A stretch of DNA of 64,000 nucleotides from Shinella sp. PSBB067 (GCF_016839145.1 NZ_CP069303.1:1798001-1862000); one strand, 5' to 3'; numbered from the stretch's first letter, positions 39,301 through 48,853 are shown. Translations and numbers: made by a program. The notes: generated by a model not told the origin, from the sequence alone.

Positions 39301-40145
39301 TCGCGCGGGCCGGCCTCTAGGCGATATTCGGGCACGCGGATGCGCTCGTTGGAAAGCTCGAACTTGCCGGCGACGCGGATCGGTTCGCCGGCGCCCTCGC
39401 CGTCCGCAGGCTGTTTCTCGGAAAGGGTGAAGCTGCCCTGGTATTGCGGGCGGAAATCCACCACCTTCAGCACCCCGTCGAGATCGGCGGTATAGGAGAG
39501 CTTGTCCGGCACGATGCGGGCGCGCATGGAAAGCTCGCCGTTCTCCACCTGCCCGCTGGAAAGCTGGAACGCGCCGCTCTCGCCGTCGAGCGCCGCGCGC
39601 CCGTCGATGCGCCACGGCCCGCCGAGCGACTTTGCCGAGACCTGCGCGTCGAGACCCGCGACATGGCGCGTGCGGCCGGTCTGCTCGTCGACGAACTCGA
39701 TCTGCCCGTCGGTGATGGAGACGTTTTCCAGGATGACGGTGCGGGCCGGAATGTCCGACCGCCGGCCGCGCGCCCAGTCCAGCGTGCCGTCCTCGAAGAG
39801 CTTGATGCGCGCCTTCGGCTCCTCGATGCGCATGTCGAAGATCAGCGCCTCGCCGGAAAGGAAGGGCGCGAGCTCCGCATCCATGGAAAAGCGCGCGACC
39901 TCGACCAGCGGCTTGCCGTCTTCCGGCGAGCCGACACGCACGTCGTTCAAGGTCACGGAGGGGAACGGGATCAGGCGCGCATCGACGCTGCCATACACCG
40001 TGACGGGACGGCCCATGATGCGGCTCGCCTCGCGCTCGAAATCCTGCCGGAAGCTGGTCCAGTCGACGAAGAGCGGGGCGAGCAGCGCCGCAAAGAGCGC
40101 CACGACCACCAGGCCGCCGACAAAGAGCATGATCCTAGAAAGCAC
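36345..40145 (-). CDS. Giant AsmA-family envelope protein
   Basis: This 1266-residue protein has an N-terminal membrane helix (MLFVGGLVVVALFAALLAPL) and the AsmA start DWTSFRQDFEREASRIMGRPV. A very long beta-rich periplasmic region follows. AsmA-like proteins are thought to span the periplasm and carry phospholipid toward the outer membrane. The last 130 residues are different: an Ala/Arg/Glu-rich coiled coil (RREAALYRSRAEARAALAEA region, about 1120-1240), then a short Pro-rich end. I used GTG 40145 with GAGG upstream; ATG 40130 is possible. Confidence 0.87.
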   Translation of the reverse strand: MLSRIMLFVGGLVVVALFAALLAPLFVDWTSFRQDFEREASRIMGRPVTVYGSVDARLIPFPSVTLNDVRVGSPEDGKPLVEVARFSMDAELAPFLSGEALIFDMRIEEPKARIKLFEDGTLDWARGRRSDIPARTVILENVSITDGQIEFVDEQTGRTRHVAGLDAQVSAKSLGGPWRIDGRAALDGESGAFQLSSGQVENGELSMRARIVPDKLSYTADLDGVLKVVDFRPQYQGSFTLSEKQPADGEGAGEPIRVAGKFELSNERIRVPEYRLEAGPREDPYTVTGEATLDTGRAPEFLLTADGQQIDVSRIGKNGEGGKTGRNPQVSARQRLQGLLAIAADIPIPQVPGRANLFLPAVVVGDTTVREIRLDVKPDGDGWRIDRAEALLPGRTALEAKGRLTLHTNRGFTGNLLVASNQPSGLAAWLAGSVDPEIRKLKTAGFSAEVNLTDELQRFENLEIAVGGASLTGRMERESRADAAPALSLQLRGSEVELESLQALAGLVAGDASLSTVLAHSIALDIKADRLLAFGESADGVDAVLSMKDGLLTLDRLNVAALEGAALSASGTLGGTLLDPSAGLDLRLKAAAMRPVAELLARHLPAHPLLSRFLANAGYYDDADLSLRAVVSGEEGKPATFTLTGPVNDGRVEMKLSAASLAGLLDGSDFELEGSLFNPQSVVLAGQMGLDPLPFDADPDGSVTFRLTQPAAGPASVSAAFNAGTTSISAKGTAALSAEDFATGSLALSVKSDDIEPYLMMNGIALPQGGAGLPLTLQASVATSADAIAISDLAGKADQNGFSGRLTLDRTAPVLAGTGALRFDTVDFAFLAEAVAGSVTDVAEGGLNAAPLGQPLQEGADMTVALEAGSFWPGLYGAVEGFKGNLAWKGGELTLTDMAGDWLGGKLSGRLKVAKAEENGLFEARAALSGADLSKMVWSGPGGAVAGGRADVTLAVDAAGKSVRAMVEGASGSGEANVSGLVVRGLDTGALPALLAEADRIEGDITPERVAGFAADAVLNGEAALGAVRIPFALAGGKLRVQSVAAEDGRALLSGDADVALADETMTGRLSMTYKAGEEALAGAEPEVVLGYHGSVAAPGMEIDVQPLANYLSLRRFETERRRVETLQANVLEKQRLRREAALYRSRAEARAALAEAARLQAEEEERRRAEARVRAEQERTAQQAAKEAERVKRQAADDARRALEAQEAARRQAEKRAAEEARKAEEEARRRRLPVSPQEGVERGGELPPVNSGQNLNFEELPGVN

Positions 40146-40187
40146 GCCGCACGCCTCGAATTCCGTTCCACCGCTTCACGATAGCGC

Positions 40188-41609
40188 CTAATTCTCCGGC
40201 AGGGTCGAAAAAATCTTGCCGGGATTGAGAATGTTGTCCGGATCGAGCGCGCGCTTGATCTGCTTCATCAGCAGCACCGAGCCGCCGAGCTCCTCGGGCA
40301 GGAAGGCCTGCTTGCCCTGGCCGATGCCGTGCTCGCCGGTGCAGGTGCCGTCCATGGCGAGCGCGCGTGCATTGAGCCGCCCGACGAAAGCCTCGACCTT
40401 CGCCACATGCGCCGGGTCCTTGTCGTCGAAGACGAGGCTGACGTGGAAATTGCCGTCGCCGGCATGGCCGACGATGGGCGCGAGAAGGCCGTGCTCCTCG
40501 ATGTCGATTTCCGTCTCCGCCACGCAGTCGGCCAGCCGCGAGATGGGCACGCAGACATCCGTCGCGATCACGGCATGGCCGGGCCGCAACGCCTTCGCCG
40601 CCCAGTAGACGTCGTGCCGCGCCTTCCAGAGCCTGGCGCGCTCGGCGGCGTCGGCGGTCCACCGGAAGGTGCCGCCGCCGCATTCGGCGGCGATGGCGCC
40701 GAATTCCTCCGATTGCAGGCGCACGCTCTCCTCGTTGCCGTGGAACTCGACGAAGAGCGTCGGCTGCTCCGGCAGGGTGAGGCCCGAATAGGCGTTGCAG
40801 GCCTTGATCTGCAGCGTGTTGACGAGCTCGATGCGCGCCACGGGAATGCCGAGCTGTATGGTCATGATAACCGCGTTGCAGGCGTCCTTCAGCGTGGGGA
40901 AACCGCAAACGCCCCCGGCGATGACCGGGGGAATGCCCTGGAGCCGCAGCGTGACCGAGGTCAGCACGCCGAGCGTTCCCTCCGCGCCGACGAAAAGACG
41001 CGTGAGATCGTAGCCGGCCGAGGACTTGCGCGCCCGGCGCGCGGTGCGGATCTCCTCGCCGGTGGCCGTCACCACCGTCACGGCAAGCACATTGTCCTTC
41101 ATCGTGCCGTAGCGCACGGCATTGGTGCCGGAGGCGCGCGTCGAGGCCATGCCGCCGATCGAGGCGTTCGCGCCGGGGTCGATGGGGAAGAACAGGCCGG
41201 TATCGCGCAGGTAGGTGTTCAGCTCCTCGCGGGTGATGCCGGGCTCGACGGTGCAGTCGAGATCCTCGGCATTGACCTCCAGCACGCGCTTCATGTTGCT
41301 GAAATCGATGGAGATCCCGCCGTCGGGCGCATTGACCTGCCCCTCCAGCGACGAGCCCGTTCCGAAGGGGACGACCGGCACCTTGAGCTCCGCGCACAGG
41401 CCGACCACCGCCCGCACCTCCCGCGCATTCTCCACGAACACGACGCCGTCGGGAAGCTGGGCGGGAATGTAGGTCGTGGTGTGCGCGTGCTGGGTGCGGA
41501 CCGCCTCGCCGGTCTGGAAGCGCGGACCGAAGCGCCCGGCGAGGCGGGAAAGCGCCTCGGCGATGCCCTTCTCGTTGCGCGTGCCGTTCCTGATATCCGC
41601 CAGTGCCAT
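40188..41609 (-). CDS. GlcD-like FAD-linked oxidase
   Basis: This 473-residue protein is a PCMH-type FAD enzyme of the glycolate oxidase GlcD / D-lactate dehydrogenase (cytochrome) group. The FAD region is VPVVPFGTGSSLEGQ with the later TRASGTNAVRYGTMKDNVL. The C-terminal cap ends DGTCTGEHGIGQGKQAFL. GlcE and GlcF are not next to it, so a single-subunit D-2-hydroxyacid dehydrogenase is more likely. I chose ATG 41609 with GAGGA seven bases ahead. Confidence 0.88.
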   Translation of the reverse strand: MALADIRNGTRNEKGIAEALSRLAGRFGPRFQTGEAVRTQHAHTTTYIPAQLPDGVVFVENAREVRAVVGLCAELKVPVVPFGTGSSLEGQVNAPDGGISIDFSNMKRVLEVNAEDLDCTVEPGITREELNTYLRDTGLFFPIDPGANASIGGMASTRASGTNAVRYGTMKDNVLAVTVVTATGEEIRTARRARKSSAGYDLTRLFVGAEGTLGVLTSVTLRLQGIPPVIAGGVCGFPTLKDACNAVIMTIQLGIPVARIELVNTLQIKACNAYSGLTLPEQPTLFVEFHGNEESVRLQSEEFGAIAAECGGGTFRWTADAAERARLWKARHDVYWAAKALRPGHAVIATDVCVPISRLADCVAETEIDIEEHGLLAPIVGHAGDGNFHVSLVFDDKDPAHVAKVEAFVGRLNARALAMDGTCTGEHGIGQGKQAFLPEELGGSVLLMKQIKRALDPDNILNPGKIFSTLPEN

Positions 41610-41716
41610 CGTGAGGTCCTCAATTCTGCGAGGATTACTCAGCAAATTGGCGCACGGCTGTCCAGCCGCAATATCGGCTCATCATCAGCAATTGCGGGAG
41701 GCGGGCGGGCCGGCCG

Positions 41717-44700
41717 TCACTCCGCCGCCTGCGGCAGGACCTCGTCCTCGCGCCGGCCGAGCGTGGCGGCATGCTCCAGCTCGGCGGCAAGGCGCTTCTC
41801 CTCGTCCGCATGCGGACTGGTGAAGCGGGCGATCACGAGATAGGCGACGGGCGTCAGGTAGAGCGTCACGACCGTCGCAAGGCCGAGCCCGCCGACGAGC
41901 ACCCAGCCGAGCGAGATGCGCGCTTCCGCCCCCGCCCCGCTTGCCAGCACCAGCGGCAGCGCACCGACGACGGTGGCGATCATCGTCATCAGGACGGGGC
42001 GCAGGCGGATGTTCGAGGCGTTCTCGATGGCGCTGCGGATGTCCTGCCCGCGGTCGCGCAGCTGATTGGCGAACTCGACGATGAGGATGCCGTTCTTGGC
42101 CATGATGCCGACAAGCAGCACGAGGCCGATCTGGCTGTAGATGTTGAGCGTCGTGCCCGTGAGGATCATCGCGAAGACCGCGCAGGCAAGGCCGAGCGGC
42201 ACCGTTACCATGATGATGATCGAGCTGACGAAGCTCTCGAACTGCGCCGACAGAACGAGGAAGATGATGGCGATGGCAAAGCCGAAGGTGACGATGAGGC
42301 CGCTCGAATTCTCCTGCAGCGTCGCGGCTTCCGCCATCGGCATCAGGCGCGATCCCTCGGGCAGCAGCGGCTCGGCCATGTCCTGCACCATTTTCAGCGC
42401 ATCGCCGAGCGCCAACCCGTCCTTGAGGCCGGCGGAAAGCGAGACGGCGCGCAACTGCTGCTCGCGCGAGAGCTGCGGCGCGACGGCCTTCTCCTCCAGC
42501 GAGGCGATGGAGGACATCGGCACGATCTTGCCGTCGCCGGTCTTGAGAAAGATGTTCTCCAGGTCCATCGGGTCGTTGATCGGCGTCGTGGTGGAGGACA
42601 GCTTCACCGGATAGGCCTGCCCCTCGACATAGACGTCGACGACGCTGGTGCCTTCCAGCATCGCCTGCAGCGCGGCCGAAAGGCCGGTGATGTCGATGCC
42701 GAGATCGGCGGCGCGCTCGCGGTCGATCGTCACGGAAAGCTGCGCCTGGTTGGCCTCGTAGTTGAGGCGCACGTTCTGGAAGCGGCCGCTGTCCTCGATC
42801 TTGCGCACGAGTTCGGCCGCCGCATTGCCGAGCTTGGTGTAGTCGTTGCCGACCAGCGCCACCTGCAGGCCGTTGCCCGCCCCGCGAATGCCGAGGCTGT
42901 TCGGCTGCATGGCGAAGGTGCGCACGGACGGCACGGTCGCCACCGCCGCGTTGATGTCCTGCACGATCTGCTGCTGCGTGCGGTCGCGCTCGCTCCACGG
43001 CGCCAGCGTCAGCACCATGAAGCCGCTGTTCGTCGAGCCGCCCTGCCCCGAGATGGAGAAGATGTTGACGATCTCGCCATCGTCGTAGAGCGGCCGCAGC
43101 TTGTTCTCGATCAGCTTCATCTGGTCCTGGGCATATTCCAGCGACACGCCCTGCGGCGCGTTCACGCGCAGCATGACCATCGAGCGGTCCTCGCTCGGCG
43201 TCAGCTCGGACTTGATGGTGAAGAAGGAGACGGTCCCCGCCGCCGTGAAGAGCAGCGCGGCGATGAAGACGATGAGGGGCGCGCCGAGACAGGCGCTCAG
43301 CGTCGAGCGGTAGAAGCGCGAGGCCGCCGCGCCGATGCGGGCGAGAGGGCCGGTATGGTCGTGCTTCACCTCCTTCGTCAGCATGCGCGAGGCCAGCATC
43401 GGGCAGAGCGTCAGCGCCACGAAGGAGGAGAGCAGCACGGCGAAGGCCAGCACGAAGCCGAACTCGCGGAAGAGCCGCCCCGCCTGCCCCGGCAGGAAGG
43501 AGAGCGGCACGAAGACGGCGGCGAGCGTCGCCGTGGTCGCGATGACGGCGAAGAACACTTCGAGCGTGCCGTGGATCGCCGCCGCGCGCGGCTTCAGGCC
43601 CTCGGCGCGCCGGCGCACGATGTTTTCCAGCACCACGATGGCGTCGTCCACCACGAGGCCGGTCGCCAGCACGATGGCGAGCAGCGTCAGGATGTTGACG
43701 GAAAAGCCCGCCATGTAGATGGCCGCGATCGTGCCGATCAGCGCGATCGGCATGCTGATCGTCGGGATGAGCGTCGCCCGCCAGTCGAGCAGGAAGAGAT
43801 AGATGACGAGCGTCACGATCAGCACGGCGACGACGAGCGCGATCTCCACCTCGTGGATCGCCCCGTCGATGAAGACGGCGTCGTCGCTGGTGATCTTGAG
43901 CTGGGTTCCCTCCGGCAGGACGCCGCCGAGGCGCGAGACCATCTGCTTGATGCCCTCGGAAATGTCGAGCGTGTTGGATTGCGCCTGGCGGATAATGCCG
44001 AGGCCGATGCCCTGCCGGCCGTTCGAGCGCAGCGCCGTCGAGCCCTCGTCCGGCCCGAGCGTCACCATGGCGACGTCGCCGAGCCGCACGCGGTTCTTCA
44101 GGATCAGGTTCTCGAAGTCGGCGGGCTTGGCAAGATCCGCCGTCGCGCGCACCGTGATGTCCTGGCTCCGGCTCTTCAGCGAGCCGGCCGGCACGTCGAA
44201 GGACGCGGTCGCCAGCGCATTGCGCAGGTCCGCCACCGTCAGGCCGCGCGCCGCGAGCTTCGACTGGTCGACGTCGACGCGGAAGATCTTCTCCTGGTCG
44301 CCATAGACCACGACGTCGGCCACCCCTTCGACGGAGGCGAGCCGGTCCGTGATCTCGTTTTCGGCGAGCAGCGTCAGGTCTTCGAGGGACTGCGTGTCGG
44401 AGGTGAGCGCAAGGCGCATGATCGGCTGGCTGTCCGCATCGGCCTTGACCACGCGCGGCTCCTCGGCGCCGTCGGGTATCTGGTTCGCCACGCGGCCGAG
44501 TGCGTCGCGCACGTCGTTGGCGGCCTGGTTGACGTCGGTGGTGTCGGAGAATTGCAGGGTGACGCGGCTGCGGCCGAACGAGGAGACCGAGGAAATGTCC
44601 TTGATGCCCTGCACGCGCGAGACTGCGCCCTCGATGACGTCGGTCAGCTCGCGGTCCACCGTCTCCGGCGAGGCGCCGTCGAAGGTGGTGGTCACGCTGA

Positions 44701-44872
44701 TGACCGGCTGGTCGACGGAGGGAAGCTCGCGGATCTCCACGCCGTTGAAGGCCGCAAGACCGGCGACGACGATCAGCGTGTTGAGGACAAGGGCGAAGAT
44801 CGGCCGCCGGATGAAGAGCGCGGTAAAGCCCGCCTTGCCGGAATCGTTGAGCCCGCCCGTCTCGCCCGCCAT
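41717..44872 (-). CDS. RND-family efflux pump, inner membrane
   Basis: The 1051-residue protein is a tripartite pump transporter driven by protons. Hydrophobic segments come in two sets of six, split by two large periplasmic loops. The proton-relay pair is in ATGLVVDDAIVVLEN. It starts FTALFIRRPIFALVLNTLIVVAG, as HAE1 pumps do. One base separates it from the adaptor gene, so they are one operon. No outer membrane channel is encoded nearby; it must use one from elsewhere. Confidence 0.93.
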   Translation of the reverse strand: MAGETGGLNDSGKAGFTALFIRRPIFALVLNTLIVVAGLAAFNGVEIRELPSVDQPVISVTTTFDGASPETVDRELTDVIEGAVSRVQGIKDISSVSSFGRSRVTLQFSDTTDVNQAANDVRDALGRVANQIPDGAEEPRVVKADADSQPIMRLALTSDTQSLEDLTLLAENEITDRLASVEGVADVVVYGDQEKIFRVDVDQSKLAARGLTVADLRNALATASFDVPAGSLKSRSQDITVRATADLAKPADFENLILKNRVRLGDVAMVTLGPDEGSTALRSNGRQGIGLGIIRQAQSNTLDISEGIKQMVSRLGGVLPEGTQLKITSDDAVFIDGAIHEVEIALVVAVLIVTLVIYLFLLDWRATLIPTISMPIALIGTIAAIYMAGFSVNILTLLAIVLATGLVVDDAIVVLENIVRRRAEGLKPRAAAIHGTLEVFFAVIATTATLAAVFVPLSFLPGQAGRLFREFGFVLAFAVLLSSFVALTLCPMLASRMLTKEVKHDHTGPLARIGAAASRFYRSTLSACLGAPLIVFIAALLFTAAGTVSFFTIKSELTPSEDRSMVMLRVNAPQGVSLEYAQDQMKLIENKLRPLYDDGEIVNIFSISGQGGSTNSGFMVLTLAPWSERDRTQQQIVQDINAAVATVPSVRTFAMQPNSLGIRGAGNGLQVALVGNDYTKLGNAAAELVRKIEDSGRFQNVRLNYEANQAQLSVTIDRERAADLGIDITGLSAALQAMLEGTSVVDVYVEGQAYPVKLSSTTTPINDPMDLENIFLKTGDGKIVPMSSIASLEEKAVAPQLSREQQLRAVSLSAGLKDGLALGDALKMVQDMAEPLLPEGSRLMPMAEAATLQENSSGLIVTFGFAIAIIFLVLSAQFESFVSSIIIMVTVPLGLACAVFAMILTGTTLNIYSQIGLVLLVGIMAKNGILIVEFANQLRDRGQDIRSAIENASNIRLRPVLMTMIATVVGALPLVLASGAGAEARISLGWVLVGGLGLATVVTLYLTPVAYLVIARFTSPHADEEKRLAAELEHAATLGRREDEVLPQAAE

Positions 44873-44873
44873 A

Positions 44874-46034
44874 TTACGAGCCCTCCGTCACGGCGGGGGT
44901 CTGCTGCTCGGCGGTGCGCACCGCACCGCCCGGCCGAAGCGTCTGCACGCCCTCCGTGACCACCTGGTCTCCCTTGGCCAGCTCCGCCCGCACGAGCACC
45001 TTGTCGGGATTGCGCTGGACGATATGGACCGGCACGCGCTCGACCTTGTCGCCCTTGACCTTCCAGATATAGGAGCCGTCGGCGCTCCACTGGACGGAAA
45101 GCGGATCGACGCTCGGATAGAGATCGCCTTCGAAGCGCATCGTCACCTGGAAGGACATGCCGGCGCGCAGCAGGTCCTCGGGATTGGCGATGCGGGCGCG
45201 CACGCGCAGCGTCCGGCTTTCCTGGTCGATGCGGTTGTCGATCGCCTGCACCTTGCCCGTGAAGGTCTCGCCGGGCCGCGCGACCGCCATCGCCGTCACG
45301 TCGCCGCCGACGCGAACGCTGGTGGCGAAACGCTCCGGAACCCAGAAGTCGACGAGGATTTCCGACCGGTCGTCGATGCGCGCGATCGCCGTCGACGTCG
45401 TGACATAGTCGCCGGGATTGACCGCGATGATGCCGACAACCCCGCCATAGGGCGCGATGATGTCGCGGCGGCTGAGTGCCAGCTCGGCATTCCGCAGTGC
45501 AAGTTCCGCCGCCGCAAGCGCGGTCTGGGCGTCCTGCAGGTCCGCAAGGCTGGTCGAGGAGCGGAGGTTCTGCAGGCGCTTGAGCTTCTGGTCCGCGCTC
45601 TGCCGCGCCACGCGCGCCTGGTCCGCGGCAATCTTCTGTTCCTCGCTGTCGAGGCGGGCGATCACCTGCCCCTGCTTCACCCGGTCGCCCGATTCCACGA
45701 GGACTTCGGTGAGGTTGCCGGTCGCGTAGGGCGTCACCGTCACGGTGCGGATCGCCTCGCCGTCGCCGATGGCGTTCAGCCGGTCGTTGACGACGGCCAT
45801 GGCGACGGGCTTGGTGGCGACGAGCGTCGCCCCGCCGCCGAACGCGCGGTTGCCGTCCCCCCTGCTGCCGCCGTCCGCCTCGCTTTTATCCGCGGGCGCG
45901 ATGGCGGCGACAAGCGTGCCCGGCAGGCCCGCGGCCTCCAGCATGTCGTTCGCCCCCGGCGCGAAGCGGCCCCATAGCAGTACCCCGGCCAAAATGACGC
46001 CAAGGCTGATGAGGAGCTGTTTCCAAACCCGCAT
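44874..46034 (-). CDS. RND efflux periplasmic adaptor (MFP)
   Basis: This 386-residue membrane-fusion protein links the pump to an outer membrane channel. It has an N-terminal anchor or signal (LLISLGVILAGVLLWG), a lipoyl half (VTPYATGNLTEVLVESGDRVKQGQVIARLD), a helical hairpin (SADQKLKRLQNLRSS), the second lipoyl half (IIAPYGGVVGIIAVNPGDYV), and a beta barrel. I chose ATG 46034 with GGAGAG upstream. It leads the operon with the pump gene. No regulator gene is adjacent. Confidence 0.92.
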   Translation of the reverse strand: MRVWKQLLISLGVILAGVLLWGRFAPGANDMLEAAGLPGTLVAAIAPADKSEADGGSRGDGNRAFGGGATLVATKPVAMAVVNDRLNAIGDGEAIRTVTVTPYATGNLTEVLVESGDRVKQGQVIARLDSEEQKIAADQARVARQSADQKLKRLQNLRSSTSLADLQDAQTALAAAELALRNAELALSRRDIIAPYGGVVGIIAVNPGDYVTTSTAIARIDDRSEILVDFWVPERFATSVRVGGDVTAMAVARPGETFTGKVQAIDNRIDQESRTLRVRARIANPEDLLRAGMSFQVTMRFEGDLYPSVDPLSVQWSADGSYIWKVKGDKVERVPVHIVQRNPDKVLVRAELAKGDQVVTEGVQTLRPGGAVRTAEQQTPAVTEGS

Positions 46035-46390
46035 GCACACTCTCTCCAATGGAAGCGAACCGCCGCCTGTTGCGACGCGACATAGGGCGAGTATCCCGCT
46101 TTGGAAATGAACCGGCAACGAAAGAATACGATCATTACGCAATTGTAAGATTGCAGCGCCGGTCCATTACCGAAGCGTAAGAAAAGACGGGGAAATCCTC
46201 TCCCGCCGCGCCCTGGCGCAGCCGGCCGGCGACAAACCCCGAGGCGCCCGTGGACGGCGTCTTCGACGTCGGCCCCGCCAAGGCCCGAACGGCCGCGGTT
46301 TCCACAATCTTTCGGCCATCGTTCTTCCCCGTGGAATAAAAGCAGAACGGAAAACTGGCCTTTCGGGACCGAATCACTACATTGAGCCGC
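46035..46390. other. Divergent region between efflux operon and uvrD
   Basis: No gene is seen in these 356 bases. TTACGCAATTGTAA at 46135-46148 is an imperfect palindrome around CAATTG, about 100 bases before the adaptor start. A related CGTAAG follows near 46175. It is the most AT-rich part and the likely efflux promoter/operator region. The uvrD side shows no clear motif. Confidence 0.4.
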
Positions 46391-48853
46391 ATGATCAGCG
46401 GTTACGACGACATTCCCTTCTTCGACGAGGACCCGCAGCTCGGTGGCAAGCCCGTGGCGCCGGCCAAGCCCGCCGGCGGCCTCGGCATCGCCGCGCGCGC
46501 CATGGCGGCCCGCGATGCCCACCGGGCGCCGGACTATCTCTCCGGCCTCAATCCCGAGCAGCGCGAGGCGGTCGAGACGCTGGACGGACCCGTGCTGGTG
46601 CTCGCCGGCGCAGGTACCGGCAAGACGCGGGTGCTGACCACCCGCATCGCCCATATCCTCGCCACTCACCGCGCCTTCCCGAGCCAGCTTCTCGCGGTGA
46701 CCTTCACCAACAAGGCGGCGCGCGAGATGAAGGAGCGCATCGGCCTCCTCGTCGGCGGCGCCGTCGAGGGCATGCCGTGGCTCGGCACGTTCCACTCCAT
46801 CGGCGTCAAGCTCCTGCGCCGCCACGCAGAACTCGTCGGCCTCAGGTCGGATTTCTCGATCCTCGACACCGACGACGTCGTGCGCCTGATCAAGCAGATA
46901 CTCCAGGCCGAGGGCATCGACGACAAGCGCTGGCCGGCCAAGCAGTTCGCCGGCATGATCGACACCTGGAAGAACAAGGGCCTAGACCCCGCGCAGATCC
47001 CGGAAGGCGACGCGCGCGCCTTCGCCAACGGCAAGGGCCGCGAACTCTACGTCGCCTACCAGAACCGCCTGAAGACGCTGAACGCCTGCGATTTCGGCGA
47101 CCTGCTGCTGCACCCGATCCGCATGTTCCGCGCCAATCCCGACGTGCTGGCCGAATACCACCAGAAGTTCCGCTACATCCTGGTCGATGAGTACCAGGAC
47201 ACCAACACCGCGCAGTACATGTGGCTGCGCCTCCTCGCCCAGCGCCCCAAGGGCACGCCGCAAAACGTCTGCTGCGTCGGCGACGACGACCAGTCGATCT
47301 ACGGCTGGCGCGGCGCGGAGGTGGACAACATCCTGCGCTTCGAGAAGGATTTTCCGGGCGCCAGGGTCATCAAGCTGGAGCGCAACTACCGCTCCACCGC
47401 CCATATCCTCGGCGCCGCCGGCCACCTGATCGCCCACAACGAGGACCGCCTTGGCAAGACGCTCTTCACCGACCGGCACGATCCCGACGACGACAAGGTC
47501 GTGGTGCACGCCGCCTGGGATTCCGAGGAAGAAGCCCGCGCCGTCGGCGAGGAGATCGAGCAGCTCCAGCGCAGGGAGCACAAGCTGAACGACATGGCGA
47601 TCCTCGTGCGCGCGTCCTTCCAGATGCGCGAATTCGAAGACCGCTTCGTCACGCTCGGCCTCAACTACCGCGTCATCGGCGGCCCTCGCTTCTACGAGCG
47701 GCTGGAGATCCGCGATGCGCTCGCCTATTTCCGCCTTGTCAGCCAGCCGGCCGACGACCTCGCCTTCGAGCGCATCGTCAATACGCCCAAGCGCGGCCTC
47801 GGCGATACGACGATCCGCAACCTGCACGACTATGCGCGAGCCCGCGACATCCCCATGCTCGCCGCCGCGGCCGACATCGTCGAGACGGACGAACTGAAGC
47901 CGAAGGCGCGCAAGGCGCTCTTCGACGTCGTCGCCGATTTCCGCCGCTGGCAGTCGCTGCTGGAGACGATGCCGCACACCGAGCTTGCCGAGCAGATCCT
48001 CGACGAGAGCGGCTATACCGCCATGTGGCAGGCCGACAAGTCGGCCGAGGCGCCGGGACGCCTTGAAAACCTCAAGGAACTGATCCGGTCCATGGAAGCC
48101 TTCGAGTCCCTGCGCGGCTTCCTGGAGCACGTCTCGCTCGTCATGGACGCCGAGCAGAACGAGAACCTCGACGCCGTCTCGATCATGACGCTGCATTCGG
48201 CCAAGGGCCTCGAATTCGAGACCGTCTTCCTGCCCGGCTGGGAGGAAGGCCTCTTCCCGCACCAGCGCGCGCTCGACGAGGGCGGCCGCTCCGGGCTGGA
48301 GGAGGAACGCCGCCTCGCTTATGTCGGCATCACGCGGGCGAAACGCCGCTGCCATATCTGGTTCGTCTCGAACCGGCGCATCCACGGCCTCTGGCAATCC
48401 ACCCTGCCCTCCCGCTTCCTCGAGGAACTGCCGGAAAGCCATGTGGAAGTGGCCGAGGTGGAACAGTCCTATGGCGGTTATGGCCGCGGCGGCTACGGCC
48501 AGTCGCGCTTCGACAAGCAGGAGCCCTTCCAGAACGCCTATTCGACACCCGGCTGGCGGCGCGCGCAGGCGAACCGCACGGATGCGACGCGGGACAACTG
48601 GGGCTCACGCTCCGGCCACGCGGTCGAGCGCATCGGCTATGGCGAAAGCGGCCCGCGCGGCCGCACCATCGAGGGCGAGCTGGTCGCCAAGTCGACCACG
48701 AGCGAGCCGTCGAAATTTTCGATCGGCGACCGCGTCTTCCACCTGAAATTCGGCAACGGCAACGTGGCGGCGGTCGAAGGCAACAAGCTGACGATCGATT
48801 TCGACCGCGCCGGCCAGAAGCGCGTGCTCGACGGCTTCGTCGAGCGGGTGTGA
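46391..48853 (+). CDS. uvrD: UvrD/PcrA-type DNA helicase
   Basis: This 820-residue SF1A 3'-5' helicase acts in nucleotide excision and mismatch repair. Motifs in order: LNPEQREAVETLDGPVLVLA (Q motif), AGAGTGKTRVLTTRIA (Walker A), LAVTFTNKAAREM, YILVDEYQDTNTAQY (Walker B), VGDDDQSIYGWRGAE, IKLERNYRS, and VSIMTLHSAKGLEFETVF near the end. The C-terminal 60 residues (FSIGDRVFHLKFGNG) form the Tudor-like domain seen in PcrA/UvrD. I chose ATG 46391; a TTG lies nine bases upstream. Confidence 0.95.
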   Translation: MISGYDDIPFFDEDPQLGGKPVAPAKPAGGLGIAARAMAARDAHRAPDYLSGLNPEQREAVETLDGPVLVLAGAGTGKTRVLTTRIAHILATHRAFPSQLLAVTFTNKAAREMKERIGLLVGGAVEGMPWLGTFHSIGVKLLRRHAELVGLRSDFSILDTDDVVRLIKQILQAEGIDDKRWPAKQFAGMIDTWKNKGLDPAQIPEGDARAFANGKGRELYVAYQNRLKTLNACDFGDLLLHPIRMFRANPDVLAEYHQKFRYILVDEYQDTNTAQYMWLRLLAQRPKGTPQNVCCVGDDDQSIYGWRGAEVDNILRFEKDFPGARVIKLERNYRSTAHILGAAGHLIAHNEDRLGKTLFTDRHDPDDDKVVVHAAWDSEEEARAVGEEIEQLQRREHKLNDMAILVRASFQMREFEDRFVTLGLNYRVIGGPRFYERLEIRDALAYFRLVSQPADDLAFERIVNTPKRGLGDTTIRNLHDYARARDIPMLAAAADIVETDELKPKARKALFDVVADFRRWQSLLETMPHTELAEQILDESGYTAMWQADKSAEAPGRLENLKELIRSMEAFESLRGFLEHVSLVMDAEQNENLDAVSIMTLHSAKGLEFETVFLPGWEEGLFPHQRALDEGGRSGLEEERRLAYVGITRAKRRCHIWFVSNRRIHGLWQSTLPSRFLEELPESHVEVAEVEQSYGGYGRGGYGQSRFDKQEPFQNAYSTPGWRRAQANRTDATRDNWGSRSGHAVERIGYGESGPRGRTIEGELVAKSTTSEPSKFSIGDRVFHLKFGNGNVAAVEGNKLTIDFDRAGQKRVLDGFVERV

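Noticed and set aside
36867..39320. Open frame of over 800 codons opposite the AsmA gene
   Set aside because: Composition is Arg/Gly/His-rich with no recognisable motif. AsmA accounts for the sequence.
41771..44959. Open frame of over 1000 codons opposite the RND pump gene
   Set aside because: It is a mirror of a high-GC coding strand, is rich in Arg, His, Asp and Gly in shuffled order, and has no domain. The RND pump on the other strand explains the region.
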